Source: Sphingopyxis terrae subsp. terrae NBRC 15098
Lineage (GTDB): Bacteria > Pseudomonadota > Alphaproteobacteria > Sphingomonadales > Sphingomonadaceae
Length of the DNA: 64,000 nucleotides
Direction of reading: 5' to 3'
NCBI RefSeq assembly: GCF_001598815.1
Contig: NZ_BCZQ01000026.1
Coordinates: 1-64,000, forward strand
The notes beneath the pieces were generated by a model. The model searched no databases. It was not told the DNA's origin and worked only from the letters and a program-made list of their open reading frames with translations. Position 1 is the first letter of the stretch; each line of letters opens with the position of its first letter. This document shows, in pieces, positions 43,005 through 52,031 of this stretch. A program made the translations under genes and the position numbers.

Positions 43005-43597
43005 TCCGGATACCGTCGCTCCTCCGCCGCCTTCGCCGCCACCAGCGCGGCACGGCGATCCTGGAATTCGCGCTGATCGCGCCGGTCTTCATCCTGCTGT
43101 TGATGGGCCTGTTCGATTATACGTGGCAGATGTACGCCAAGCAGGTGCTGCAAGGTGCCGTCAGCAACGCGGCGCGGGCCTCGACCCTCGAAACGGCGGC
43201 GTCGAGCCAGACGCTGATCGACGCGGCGGTGCGCGATCAGGTTCAGAATGTCTTTCCCGGCGCCCCGGTCACTTTCACCCGCAAATCCTATGAAAGTTTC
43301 AACGACGTCGGCAAGCCCGAGCCCTTCACCGATGCCAACAACAACAACCGCTATGATTCGGGTGAATGTTTCGAAGATCGCAACGGCAACAATAATTGGG
43401 ATGCCGACCAGGGTGCGAACGGCAACGGCGGCGCCGAGGATGTCGTGCTCTATACCGCGAAGATGAAGTTCGAACGCATTTTGCCGGTGTGGCGCATGCT
43501 CGGCCAGCCGCCGGAAACCTATCTCTACGCGACGACCGTGCTCCGCAACCAGCCGTATAACGTCAATACCGTGACGAGTAAGGTGATATGCCACTGA
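43001..43597 (+). CDS. TadE-like pseudopilin with calcium-loop-like insert
   Basis: A 198-residue protein with the TadE N-terminus: HQRGTAILEFALIAPVFILLLMG, where the Gly-x-x-x-x-E fold resembles pilin processing sites, and one membrane helix at about 18-38. Residues 111-138 contain two Asp/Asn-rich loops of EF-hand/dockerin type (DANNNNRYDSGE and DRNGNNNWDADQ), suggesting calcium binding. ATGA overlap with the upstream gene and ten-base overlap with the next. Prepilin peptidase and secretion ATPase genes are not nearby. Confidence 0.85.
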   Translation: MIRIPSLLRRLRRHQRGTAILEFALIAPVFILLLMGLFDYTWQMYAKQVLQGAVSNAARASTLETAASSQTLIDAAVRDQVQNVFPGAPVTFTRKSYESFNDVGKPEPFTDANNNNRYDSGECFEDRNGNNNWDADQGANGNGGAEDVVLYTAKMKFERILPVWRMLGQPPETYLYATTVLRNQPYNVNTVTSKVICH

Positions 43598-44280
43598 CCC
43601 GCATCCTTGCCCACGCCCGGCGCAGCACCGCCCGGCTGGTGCGCTTCGCGCGCGACGACAAGGCCGTCGTGCTCATCGAAACCGCCTTCACGATGCCGCT
43701 GCTCGTGTTTCTTGGCTTCGGGGGGCTGGAGATCGCCAATCTGACGCTGGCGAACACGCGCATCAGCCAGGTGGCGCTGAGCGCCGCCGATAACGCATCG
43801 CGTATCGCCTATGGCAGCGACCTGTCGCTGCCGCGGGTGCGCGAAGTCGATATCAATGAGGTCTTCGCAGGCGTCGAGGAGCAGTCGCGCGGGCTGGACT
43901 TCAAGGCGCACGGCCGCATCATCCTGTCGAGCCTCGAGCGCAACTCGAGCGGCGGCCAGTGGATACACTGGCAACGCTGCTATGGGAATTATCCGGTGAA
44001 TTCGGCCTATGGTCTGCAAGGGACCGGCAAGACGGGCACCGCATTCAAAGGGATGGGCAAACCGGGCGCGGAAGTCACCGCATCGACCGGGACCGCCGTG
44101 ATGTTCGTCGAAGTCACTTACCAATATCAGCCGCTTGCCTTTGCCGCTTGGCTCGGGCCGCGCGTCATCCGCACGACCGCGGCTTTCAATATCCGCGAAG
44201 GCCGCGACCTGCAGGGCCCGGCGGGCGGCGACGGCGTCTATAATCCGTCGCCGGCGGCAACGAAGATGACCTGCACCTGA
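43588..44280 (+). CDS. TadE/TadG-like pseudopilin
   Basis: A 230-residue protein with the third TadE-like N-terminus of the set: DDKAVVLIETAFTMPLLVFLGFG (membrane helix about 25-50), then a periplasmic domain with the NLTLANTRISQVALSAADNASR helix. It overlaps the previous gene by ten bases and ends the three-gene operon. Probably assembled together with the two preceding proteins in the envelope, using Flp/Tad machinery encoded elsewhere. Confidence 0.82.
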   Translation: MPLTRILAHARRSTARLVRFARDDKAVVLIETAFTMPLLVFLGFGGLEIANLTLANTRISQVALSAADNASRIAYGSDLSLPRVREVDINEVFAGVEEQSRGLDFKAHGRIILSSLERNSSGGQWIHWQRCYGNYPVNSAYGLQGTGKTGTAFKGMGKPGAEVTASTGTAVMFVEVTYQYQPLAFAAWLGPRVIRTTAAFNIREGRDLQGPAGGDGVYNPSPAATKMTCT

Positions 44281-44353
44281 TCCGCGCGGGGCGCGGCCGA
44301 ACGCCGATGCCCCATTTATTGTCGCCGCGCCGCCTGCTATCGCGCGGGCGGCG

Positions 44354-45274
44354 ATGACAGCGACGCACACCCCCGACAGCCAGCATCAGGGCTTTCTGAC
44401 GATCCTGCCCGCAGGCATGCGCCCCTATGCGCTGCTTGCGCGCTTCGACCGGCCGATCGGCTGGTGGCTGCTCTATTGGCCCTGCGCCTGGGGTGTGGCG
44501 CTGGCGGGTGGAGCCTGGTCGCACTGGCCGCTGCTGCTATGGATGCTGCTCGGCGCGATCGTGATGCGCGGCGCGGGCTGCGTCTACAACGACATCGTCG
44601 ACCGCGACCTCGACGCGAAGGTGGCGCGCACCGCGGTGCGTCCGGTCGCGAGCGGCGAAGTGTCGGTGCGCAACGCCCTGATGTGGACATTGCTGCTGTC
44701 GATGATCGGGCTCGTTGTACTGCTGCGCCTGCCCCTGCCGGCGCAGATCGTCGCGGTGGCGAGTCTCGCGCTGGTCGCCGCCTATCCCTTCATGAAGCGG
44801 ATCACCTGGTGGCCGCAGGCATGGCTCGGCCTTGTCTTCAGTTGGGGCGCGCTCGTCGGCTGGATCGCGGTCGGCGGCGGCGCGAACGATCAAGGCGGGC
44901 TGGCGCTGCCCTTCCTCTATGCGGGAACGATCGCCTGGGTGATCGGCTATGATACCATCTATGCGCTTCAGGATATCGAAGATGACGCGCTCGTCGGCGT
45001 GAAATCGAGCGCGCGCGCGATGGGGCGGCATGTGAAGGCCGGCGTCGCGCTCTGCTACGCCGTAGCGCTTGGCGGCTGGGCGGGGGCGCTCTGGAATGTT
45101 CGTCCCGATGCCCTCGTGCTTGTTGCCTTGATCCCCGCCGCGCTGCACCTGACGGGGCAGGTCGTCACGCTCGACCCCGACAATGGCGCCGACGCGCTCG
45201 CCAAATTCCGCAGCAATCGTTTTGCGGGGTTGCTGGTCTTCGCGGCGATGCTGGTGGTCGGCAGCGCGCCCTGA
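44354..45274 (+). CDS. ubiA: 4-hydroxybenzoate polyprenyltransferase UbiA
   Basis: A 306-residue inner-membrane prenyltransferase of ubiquinone synthesis with about eight or nine helices. The first Asp motif is CVYNDIVDRDLDAKVARTAVRP (Mg-diphosphate binding) and the second is YDTIYALQDIEDD. The N-terminus LLARFDRPIGWWLLYWPCAWG is typical of the bacterial enzyme. Stands alone, convergent with smc (stops ten bases apart). Confidence 0.94.
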   Translation: MTATHTPDSQHQGFLTILPAGMRPYALLARFDRPIGWWLLYWPCAWGVALAGGAWSHWPLLLWMLLGAIVMRGAGCVYNDIVDRDLDAKVARTAVRPVASGEVSVRNALMWTLLLSMIGLVVLLRLPLPAQIVAVASLALVAAYPFMKRITWWPQAWLGLVFSWGALVGWIAVGGGANDQGGLALPFLYAGTIAWVIGYDTIYALQDIEDDALVGVKSSARAMGRHVKAGVALCYAVALGGWAGALWNVRPDALVLVALIPAALHLTGQVVTLDPDNGADALAKFRSNRFAGLLVFAAMLVVGSAP

Positions 45275-45283
45275 CGCGGGCGC

Positions 45284-48200
45284 CTATTCGGCCGCAAGCA
45301 GTTCTTCGGCGCCGCCAAGGTCGACCGAGACGAGGCGGCTGACGCCCTTTTCGATCATCGTCACCCCGAACAGGCGATGCATGCGCGCCATCGTCACCGC
45401 ATTGTGGGTGACGATCAGATAGCGGGTCTTCGTCTCGCGCGTCATCCGGTCGAGCAGGTCGCAGAAGCGTTCGATATTGGCGTCATCGAGCGGCGCATCG
45501 ACTTCGTCGAGGACGCAGATCGGCGCCGGATTGGTCAGGAAAAGGCCGAAGATCAACGCGACGGCGGTCAGCGCCTGTTCGCCGCCCGAGAGCAGGGTCA
45601 GCGTGCCGAGGCGCTTGCCCGGCGGCTGCGCCATGATCTCCAGCCCGGCCTCGAGCGGATCGTCCGAATCGACGAGTTCGAGATGCGCCTGCCCGCCGTT
45701 GAACAGCGTGGTGAACAGGCGCTGGAAATGTTCGTTCACCGTCGCGAAGGCGGCGAGCAGGCGAACGCGACCCTCGCGGTTGAGATTGCCGATCGACCCG
45801 CGCAGCCGGTTGACCGCTTGTTGCAGCTCCTCGATCTCGGCGGCGCTTCGTTCGCGTTCGACGTCGAGTTCGGCAAGCTCATCGGCGGCGACGAGGTTGA
45901 CCGGCCCCAGCCGCTCGCGTTCGCCGATCAGCCGGTCGTGCGCGGCCGACTCGGCACTTGCATCGTCGACGCCATCGCTCTCGAACCCGACCTTCTGCGG
46001 TAGCAAGGGGGGCGGACATTCGAAGCGCTCGCCCGACAGGCGCCCCATTTCGATGCGGCGCAGCTCGGCATTTTCGGAGCGTGCCACCGCGCCGGCGCGT
46101 GTCTCGCGCGCCGCGGCGACGCGCTCGCGGATCGTCGTCAGCGCCGCTTCGGCTTCGCGCAGCGCCGCTTCGGCTTCGCGCTCCTGCGCCTCGGCGGCGC
46201 CCGCCTTGCCGCGCACCTCCGCCTGCCGGGCCGCCGCGGCTTCGCTATCGGCGGCGAGCTTTCCGGGCAGGCCCGCAAGCTTCGCCGCTTCGGTTGTCAG
46301 CGCTTCTGCGCGCTTGTCCATGTCGGTCACACGCCGTGCCGCTTCGCCCGCGCGCGCCTTCCAACTCTTGATCTCGGCACCGACGACCGCGTGCCGCTCG
46401 CTGAGCCCGGCGAGCGCGCGCTCATGATCGGCGAGCGCGTCGCGTGCGCCATTGGCGTCGCTGCGGGCGCGGTCGGTTGCACTTTCTTCACCCTCAAGCG
46501 CCGCGCGCGCGAGGCTGTCGTCGGGGAGCGCGGCGAGCGCCGCCTCCTTTGCGGCAAGGTCCGCAGCGGCGTCGCTCCCGGCCGCCGCAATTTCGGCGAG
46601 CCGACGGTCGAACAGCGCGGCGGCGTCGCGGTGACGGTCGAGCGCGGCCTGCGCCTGATCGGCGGCACGCAGCGCGGTGCGGCGTGCCTCGTCGGCGCTC
46701 GCGAGCGCCCTGCGCGCCGCCGCGGCGGCGTCGGTTCGCTCGGCAAGCTGCGTTGCCGCAGTATCGCGGCGATCCTGCAATTCCTGCACCCCGAGTTCGA
46801 CTTGCGGGCGCTGCGCGGCGAGCGCGTCGAGTCGATTCTGCCGTTGCAGCCGCTCGGTCGCCGTCGCGCCGTCGCCGCGCGTGACGAAACCATCCCAGCG
46901 GCGCATCACGCCGTCCAGGGTGACCAGCCGTTGGCCGACGGCGAGCGGTTGGCCGGTGTCGCGATCGGCAACTGCAATCTGCGCGAGCCGCCGCGCGAGC
47001 GCCGGGGGCGCCTGGACAAAGGCTGCGAGCGGCTGCGTGCCTGCCGGCAGCGCCGGGTCGTTCTTGTCGGCATCGGCGCCGCCCCAGCTGCGCGCGGAGT
47101 CGCGGTCGGTCCCGGCGTCGAGATCGTCGCCGAGCGCGGCGGCGAGGGCCGCCTCGTGGCCCGGCGTCACGCGCAGCCGGTCGAGGATGCGGTCTTCGTC
47201 GGTGCGTGCGGCGGCGAGCGCGCGTTCGAGCGTTGCCGCCTCCCCGTCGAGCGCGGCGAGCGCCGCACGCGCTTCGGCAAGACCGGCATCGATTGCGCCA
47301 AGATCGGCCGCGATCGCTTCGCGGTCGGCCTCGGCCTCGTGCAGCGCGGTTTCCGCGGCAGCTATCGCCGCTTCGGCCTGTTCGACGCTGCGGGCGCTTT
47401 CGGCCTGCGTCGCGGCGAGGGCGGCGCTGTCGCCCAATGCGGCGATTTCCGCCTCGACCCGCTGACGGTCGCCGGCGATGCGCCGGACGGCGGCCTCGGC
47501 CGTGTCGCGCGCCGACACCGCTATGCGGCGGTCGGCGGCTTCGCTCGCCGCCTTCGCTCGTGCCTGCGCGAGTGCGACCTCGGCATCGCGGAGGCGTGCC
47601 TGCGCCGCCTGATGCGCCTCGACCAGCGCCGCCTTGCCCGCGTCGTGCGCGGCAATGTCCTGCGTCAGGCGCTTCGCTTCGGCGTCGAGCGCGGTCAGGG
47701 CGGCATGGGCGTCGCGCGCCAATTCGCCCTCGCGCGCCCGGTCCTCGGCGAGCCGCGCCTGCTGCGCCGCCAGATCGTCGAGCCGTTGCCGCGCGGCACG
47801 TTCCTCGCCCTGCAGGCGGACAAGCGTCGCGGTCGCCTCGGCGAGTGCATCGCGCTGTGCCTGCGCCTCGGCGCGCGCGCTACCGACGCGCGTCGCCACT
47901 TCGACCTGCGCGGCGGAAACGGTTTCGAGTTCGGTCTGCGCGGCCTTCACGGCAGCTTCGGCGGCATCGGCGTCGCGGCGCGCCTGATCGGCGACGGCGG
48001 CGGCATCGCGCCAGCGCGCGTAGATCAGCCGGCCTTCGGCGATACGGATATCGTCGCTGAGTTTGCGATATTTTTCCGCCGCCCGCGCCTGACGGCGCAG
48101 CGCATTTGCGCGCACTTCCATGTCGGCGACGATTTCGGACAGGCGATTGAGGTTGGTTTCGGTCGCGCGCAGCTTTTGCTCGGCATCCTTGCGGCGGACG

Positions 48201-48727
48201 TGCAAACCAGCGATGCCCGCCGCTTCCTCCAGCATCGCGCGGCGGTCGGTCGGCTTGGCGGCTATGACGTTCGCGATCTTGCCCTGACTGACGAGGGCGG
48301 GGCTGTGCGCGCCGGTCGCGGCGTCGGCAAAGATCAGCGCGACATCCTTGGCGCGGACGTCGCGTCCGTTGGCGCGATAGGCGCTGCCCGCGCCGCGTTC
48401 GATACGGCGGATGATCTCGAGTTCATGCCCTTCGCTCGCGTCGGACAGGCCCGCGACGACATTGCCTTCGGTATCGCAATGGATGGCAACCTCGGCAAAA
48501 TCGCGCGGCGGGCGCTGCGACGTGCCGGCGAAGATCACATCCTCCATCCCGCCGCCGCGCATGGATTTGGGGCTCGATTCGCCCATCACCCAGCGGATCG
48601 CTTCGAGCAGGTTTGATTTACCGCAGCCGTTCGGACCGACGACGCCGGTCAGCCCGGGTTCGATCCGCAATTCGGTTGGCTCGACGAAGCTTTTGAAACC
48701 GGTCAGGCGCAGGCGTCTTATCTGCAC
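45284..48727 (-). CDS. smc: chromosome segregation protein SMC
   Basis: A 1147-residue SMC ATPase. N-terminal head with Walker A GPNGCGKSN (about 32-40); long coiled coil about 170-480; hinge about 500-640 (PLAAFVQAPPALARRLAQIA, ATERLQRQNR); returning coil; C-terminal head with signature LSGGEQALTAVAL and Walker B CVLDEVDAPLDD. Ala/Arg richness of the coils reflects GC content. It organises the chromosome with ScpAB, which are not in this window. It follows two DsbA-like genes and the DciA gene, a common alphaproteobacterial order. Confidence 0.96.
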   Translation of the reverse strand: MQIRRLRLTGFKSFVEPTELRIEPGLTGVVGPNGCGKSNLLEAIRWVMGESSPKSMRGGGMEDVIFAGTSQRPPRDFAEVAIHCDTEGNVVAGLSDASEGHELEIIRRIERGAGSAYRANGRDVRAKDVALIFADAATGAHSPALVSQGKIANVIAAKPTDRRAMLEEAAGIAGLHVRRKDAEQKLRATETNLNRLSEIVADMEVRANALRRQARAAEKYRKLSDDIRIAEGRLIYARWRDAAAVADQARRDADAAEAAVKAAQTELETVSAAQVEVATRVGSARAEAQAQRDALAEATATLVRLQGEERAARQRLDDLAAQQARLAEDRAREGELARDAHAALTALDAEAKRLTQDIAAHDAGKAALVEAHQAAQARLRDAEVALAQARAKAASEAADRRIAVSARDTAEAAVRRIAGDRQRVEAEIAALGDSAALAATQAESARSVEQAEAAIAAAETALHEAEADREAIAADLGAIDAGLAEARAALAALDGEAATLERALAAARTDEDRILDRLRVTPGHEAALAAALGDDLDAGTDRDSARSWGGADADKNDPALPAGTQPLAAFVQAPPALARRLAQIAVADRDTGQPLAVGQRLVTLDGVMRRWDGFVTRGDGATATERLQRQNRLDALAAQRPQVELGVQELQDRRDTAATQLAERTDAAAAARRALASADEARRTALRAADQAQAALDRHRDAAALFDRRLAEIAAAGSDAAADLAAKEAALAALPDDSLARAALEGEESATDRARSDANGARDALADHERALAGLSERHAVVGAEIKSWKARAGEAARRVTDMDKRAEALTTEAAKLAGLPGKLAADSEAAAARQAEVRGKAGAAEAQEREAEAALREAEAALTTIRERVAAARETRAGAVARSENAELRRIEMGRLSGERFECPPPLLPQKVGFESDGVDDASAESAAHDRLIGERERLGPVNLVAADELAELDVERERSAAEIEELQQAVNRLRGSIGNLNREGRVRLLAAFATVNEHFQRLFTTLFNGGQAHLELVDSDDPLEAGLEIMAQPPGKRLGTLTLLSGGEQALTAVALIFGLFLTNPAPICVLDEVDAPLDDANIERFCDLLDRMTRETKTRYLIVTHNAVTMARMHRLFGVTMIEKGVSRLVSVDLGGAEELLAAE

Positions 48728-48831
48728 GAAGCCACCTCGTGCAGGTCAGCGAATCGGAGCCGGTGCAACCTTGCTGTCACATATCCCCCTGGCACCGTCA
48801 TGGCGCGTGGGCGGTCGAGTCGCAAGGGGTG

Positions 48832-48860
48832 CCGCCTCCCCGTCGCGGGCGGCGGGGAGG
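48832..48860. repeat. palindromic stem between dsbA and smc
   Basis: CCGCCTCCCCG (48832-48842) and CGGGGAGG (48853-48860) form a GC stem in the 143-bp gap between the two leftward genes. It resembles the stem at 38-64 (CTGCCACCTCCCC). It could weaken read-through from dsbA into smc or be a mobile repeat; no T run follows on the minus strand side. Confidence 0.5.
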
Positions 48861-48870
48861 ACTATTGCCT

Positions 48871-49617
48871 TTAGCGGGCGCCCATGGTGCGCAGGCGGTC
48901 ACGCAGCGGGCCCCAGGTGGTGATGCCCTCGGCGACCTGGCCGTTGATGACGAAGGTGGGCGTGCCCTGGATCTTGAACTGTTCGATGCCCTTGTTGGTC
49001 ATCTGCTCAAGCTTGCTGATATTGTCGACGTTCGACAGGCAGGCGTTGATCTGGTCGGCGGTTACGCCGCGCGACTGGAAGAACTCTTCAAGCTTCCCGG
49101 CCTTGGCGAGCGCGGGAAAGCGCTGCGCGGGGGGCAGCGCCATCGCGGCTTCGCCGCCCTTGGGATTGGCCTGCGCGCCGGCGAACAGTTCGGCTTGCGA
49201 GGCAAAGACGTTTTCCTGTAGCGGGAAATAGCGATCGACCGGGCTGCAATGCGCGACCGCCGCGGCCATCGCGTCGAGCGGATCGCGGATGAAGTTGCGC
49301 ACTTCCAAGCTGACACGGCCGCTGTCGATGAAGTCGCGCTTGATCTCTTCGTGGCTTTCCTTCGAGAAATCGGCGCAGTGCGAGCAGGTCAGCGACGCAT
49401 ATTCGATGATCTTGATCGGCGCGTCGGGGTTACCCATCAGATAGCCGCCCTCGGCGGTCTTGGTGACCGTTGTCGACCATTGCTTGCCTGCGGGTGCCGC
49501 GACCTTGGCGACGACCGCCTGTTCCTTCGACTGGTCGGTCGTGCCCTTGCCGCAGCCGGCGAGCGCAAGGGCGCCGATCGAGGCGAGAAGGATCGGGCGA
49601 AGGGGCAATCTGGTCAT
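48871..49617 (-). CDS. DsbA-family thioredoxin-fold lipoprotein
   Basis: A 248-residue protein with a lipoprotein signal (lipobox LALAGC, Cys22), so it is anchored in the envelope. The thioredoxin fold with helical insert begins near 63 (GNPDAPIKIIEYASLTCSHC), where CSHC is the redox CxxC, and QGTPTFVING supplies the cis-Pro. Proteins of this type (DsbA/ScsB-like 'DSBA oxidoreductase') introduce or isomerise disulfides. It follows a second DsbA gene by 37 bases. Confidence 0.88.
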   Translation of the reverse strand: MTRLPLRPILLASIGALALAGCGKGTTDQSKEQAVVAKVAAPAGKQWSTTVTKTAEGGYLMGNPDAPIKIIEYASLTCSHCADFSKESHEEIKRDFIDSGRVSLEVRNFIRDPLDAMAAAVAHCSPVDRYFPLQENVFASQAELFAGAQANPKGGEAAMALPPAQRFPALAKAGKLEEFFQSRGVTADQINACLSNVDNISKLEQMTNKGIEQFKIQGTPTFVINGQVAEGITTWGPLRDRLRTMGAR

Positions 49618-49654
49618 TGGGGATAGTCTCCGGATAATTCGCGTGAACGGGCTT

Positions 49655-50374
49655 TTACGAGGCCTTCAGCGCCGCGTCGAGTTGCGTTTTGATCGCGGAC
49701 CAGACGGTCACATCGACATGGCGTCCGTTGATGAAGAAGGCCGGCGTGCCGCGCACATGGTCGGCACCCAAGCCGATATTGGTCATGCCTTCGAGTTCGG
49801 CGCGCGTGACCTCGCTATCGAAACAGGCGTTCATCTGCGCCTGGGTGTAGCCGCGCTTCGCCATCAGCGCGCCGAGCCCGGTGTCGGCCGCGATCTTGCG
49901 CGCGCGTTCGCTCTCGGTGCCAACATACCAGCTCTTGACCATGGCTTCGGGCGCCTTTTGCACTTTCGCCAGCCAGACCGGCTGCGCCATGAAGATGGCG
50001 TGGTGGTTGGCCGCGAAGGTCTTGGCGCCGCCGCAGCGCGCCAGCAGCGCTGCGGTCAGGTCGACCGGGTCGCGGACGAGGTTGCGATATTCGAAGACCA
50101 CCAGTCCCTTGTCGATATATTGGGTCTTGAGCGGGACGTCGCCGTCACGCGCAAATTCGCCGCAATGGCTGCACGTATAGCTGAAATATTCGACCAGACG
50201 CACCTTGGCGGCGGGGTTTCCGACGATATAGGCGCCGATCGCGCTGGTGCTGATCTTCGACGACCAGGCCGGCGCCGGAGCGGCGGGCGCAGCGGCGACC
50301 AGCGACAGCGCGGCGATCGACAGGGCGCCGATGGCGGTGCGGCGGGACAGGGTGCGACCGGATATCTTGGGCAT
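49655..50374 (-). CDS. DsbA-family thioredoxin-fold protein with Tat-like signal
   Basis: A 239-residue protein whose N-terminus GRTLSRRTAIGALSIAAL carries a twin-arginine-like signal, so it may be exported folded. The redox site is VEYFSYTCSHCGEFA and the cis-Pro segment VRGTPAFFING. It resembles the downstream lipoprotein closely, so the two are probably paralogues from a duplication. ATG at 50374 is preferred over one seven codons upstream. It starts 17 bases after the DUF721 gene. Confidence 0.87.
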   Translation of the reverse strand: MPKISGRTLSRRTAIGALSIAALSLVAAAPAAPAPAWSSKISTSAIGAYIVGNPAAKVRLVEYFSYTCSHCGEFARDGDVPLKTQYIDKGLVVFEYRNLVRDPVDLTAALLARCGGAKTFAANHHAIFMAQPVWLAKVQKAPEAMVKSWYVGTESERARKIAADTGLGALMAKRGYTQAQMNACFDSEVTRAELEGMTNIGLGADHVRGTPAFFINGRHVDVTVWSAIKTQLDAALKAS

Positions 50375-50391
50375 GGACGTGCCGTCTTCCT

Positions 50392-50976
50392 TCAACTGAT
50401 GCGCGGGAGTTTCGGCGCGCTGGCAAGTCCGGCGGCCATGCGTTCGAGCACGGTCCTGAGTTCCGGATCGCCGATGTCGCGCAGGCTATCCCCCAGTTCG
50501 GCGGGTACCGGCTTCAGCATTGCCGGCTGCTGAACGGGGGCGGGGGCGGGCGTGACCTGACCATGCGTCATGCGGACGCTCGCGATCGCGGCATAGCCGA
50601 AGAAGCGATTGACCGCCGCCACGATGTCGGGGGCGACATGCTGCAGCATGGGTGCATGCGCGCCGCTGATCGTCAGGTGCAGCGTTCCGCCCGCCTTTTG
50701 TCCGGCGGGAAAGCGGATCATCGCGGGCTGGGTGACATCGGCGAGCCGGTCGCCGACGATTTCGCGCCAGCGGCTGACGACCGACGACTGGATGAAGCCG
50801 AATTTGCGAAAGGCGGTCCGGCCGATTTCGGGAACCATATCGGCGATCGCGCGCGCCTCGCCGCCGCGCGGCCGCTCATAGCTGCGCGCCGGCGCCTTTT
50901 TGGCGCCCTTCTTCGCGCGCGCTTTAGGGGGCTTGTCGCCGTCGCTGGAGCCTGCTTTCGCCATCGCCGCCGCCAT
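50392..50976 (-). CDS. DciA/DUF721 family protein
   Basis: A 194-residue protein with a basic, Lys/Ala/Pro-rich N-terminus (about 1-40) and a DUF721 domain: SSVVSRWREIVGDRLADVTQ and GGTLHLTISGAHAPMLQHVA. DUF721 proteins include DciA, the ancestral loader of the DnaB helicase, which has a KH-like fold. The basic N-terminus may bind DNA or the domain may have drifted. First gene of the leftward dciA-dsbA-dsbA-smc set, divergent from mutY. Confidence 0.82.
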   Translation of the reverse strand: MAAAMAKAGSSDGDKPPKARAKKGAKKAPARSYERPRGGEARAIADMVPEIGRTAFRKFGFIQSSVVSRWREIVGDRLADVTQPAMIRFPAGQKAGGTLHLTISGAHAPMLQHVAPDIVAAVNRFFGYAAIASVRMTHGQVTPAPAPVQQPAMLKPVPAELGDSLRDIGDPELRTVLERMAAGLASAPKLPRIS

Positions 50977-50990
50977 GCCATAGGCGGGGG

Positions 50991-52031
50991 GTGAGCGTCC
51001 AGATGCCAGACCCCGATATCGCGGCCGTCGCGGATTTCGCGCCGCGGCTGCTCGCCTGGTACGACCATGCGGCGCGCAACCTCCCTTGGCGCATCGCGCC
51101 GGGCAGCGCGGTGACGCCCGATCCCTACCGCATCTGGCTCGCCGAAGTGATGCTGCAACAGACGACCGTTGCCGCGGTCGCGGGCTATTTCGCCCGCTTT
51201 ACCGAGCGTTGGCCGAGCGTCGCCGATCTCGCGGCGGCCGATGACGCGGACGTCATGGCGGCGTGGGCGGGCCTCGGATATTATGCCCGCGCTCGCAACC
51301 TGCTCGCCTGCGCGCGCGCGGTGGTCGCCGATCATGACGGCCTTTTTCCGGATAGCGAGACCGGGTTGCGCGCCTTGCCGGGCGTCGGCGATTACACTGC
51401 GGCGGCGGTCGCGGCGATCGCCTTCGGCCGCCCCGCGGTTGTCGTCGACGCCAATATCGAGCGGGTGATTGCGCGCCACCGGCTGATCGCCACGCCGCTG
51501 CCGGCCGCAAAGCGCGCGATCCGTGCCGCGCTGGCGCCGCTCGTTCCGCGCGATCGCCCCGGCGACTTCGCGCAGGCTCTCATGGATCTGGGTGCAACGA
51601 TCTGCACGCCGCGCAGCCCCGCCTGCACCCGCTGTCCCGTCGTCGCCGATTGCGCCGCATTTGCGGCTGGCACCGCCGAGTCATTGCCGGTCAAGCCGCC
51701 CAAAAAGGCGAAGCCGCAGCGCCACGGACGCGCCTGGTGGATCGAATCGGATGCGCGGCTGTGGCTGGTACGGCGCCCCGATAAGGGGATGCTCGGCGGG
51801 ATGCGGGCATTGCCCGGCGGCGCGTGGGACGAACCGCCCGCATCCGATGACGGAGCCGTCTCCGTGCGGCACGGCTTCACCCATTTCGACCTCACATTGA
51901 CGCTCGTCCGGCGCGGAGTCGAGGATGCCGCAGGGGAAGGTGAGTGGTGGCCGATTTCGGCGCTTGACGCGGCGGGTCTGCCGACGCTGTATCGCAAACT
52001 GGTCGACAAGATGCGGGAGAGTGACCGATGA
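50991..52031 (+). CDS. mutY: A/G-specific adenine glycosylase
   Basis: A 346-residue glycosylase that removes adenine opposite 8-oxoguanine. The helix-hairpin-helix LPGVGDYTAAAVAAIAFG carries the catalytic motif, VVDANIERV holds the catalytic Asp, and the [4Fe-4S] ligands are C-x6-C-x2-C-x5-C (CTPRSPACTRCPVVADC). The C-terminal domain (about 235-346) is NUDIX-like and reads 8-oxoG. It starts at GTG 50991; ATG at 51003 is possible. It leads a mutY-hydrolase-nudC operon. Confidence 0.94.
   Translation: MSVQMPDPDIAAVADFAPRLLAWYDHAARNLPWRIAPGSAVTPDPYRIWLAEVMLQQTTVAAVAGYFARFTERWPSVADLAAADDADVMAAWAGLGYYARARNLLACARAVVADHDGLFPDSETGLRALPGVGDYTAAAVAAIAFGRPAVVVDANIERVIARHRLIATPLPAAKRAIRAALAPLVPRDRPGDFAQALMDLGATICTPRSPACTRCPVVADCAAFAAGTAESLPVKPPKKAKPQRHGRAWWIESDARLWLVRRPDKGMLGGMRALPGGAWDEPPASDDGAVSVRHGFTHFDLTLTLVRRGVEDAAGEGEWWPISALDAAGLPTLYRKLVDKMRESDR

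Noticed and set aside
46391..48616. 741-codon rightward open frame
   Set aside because: Antisense to smc, with no recognisable domain.
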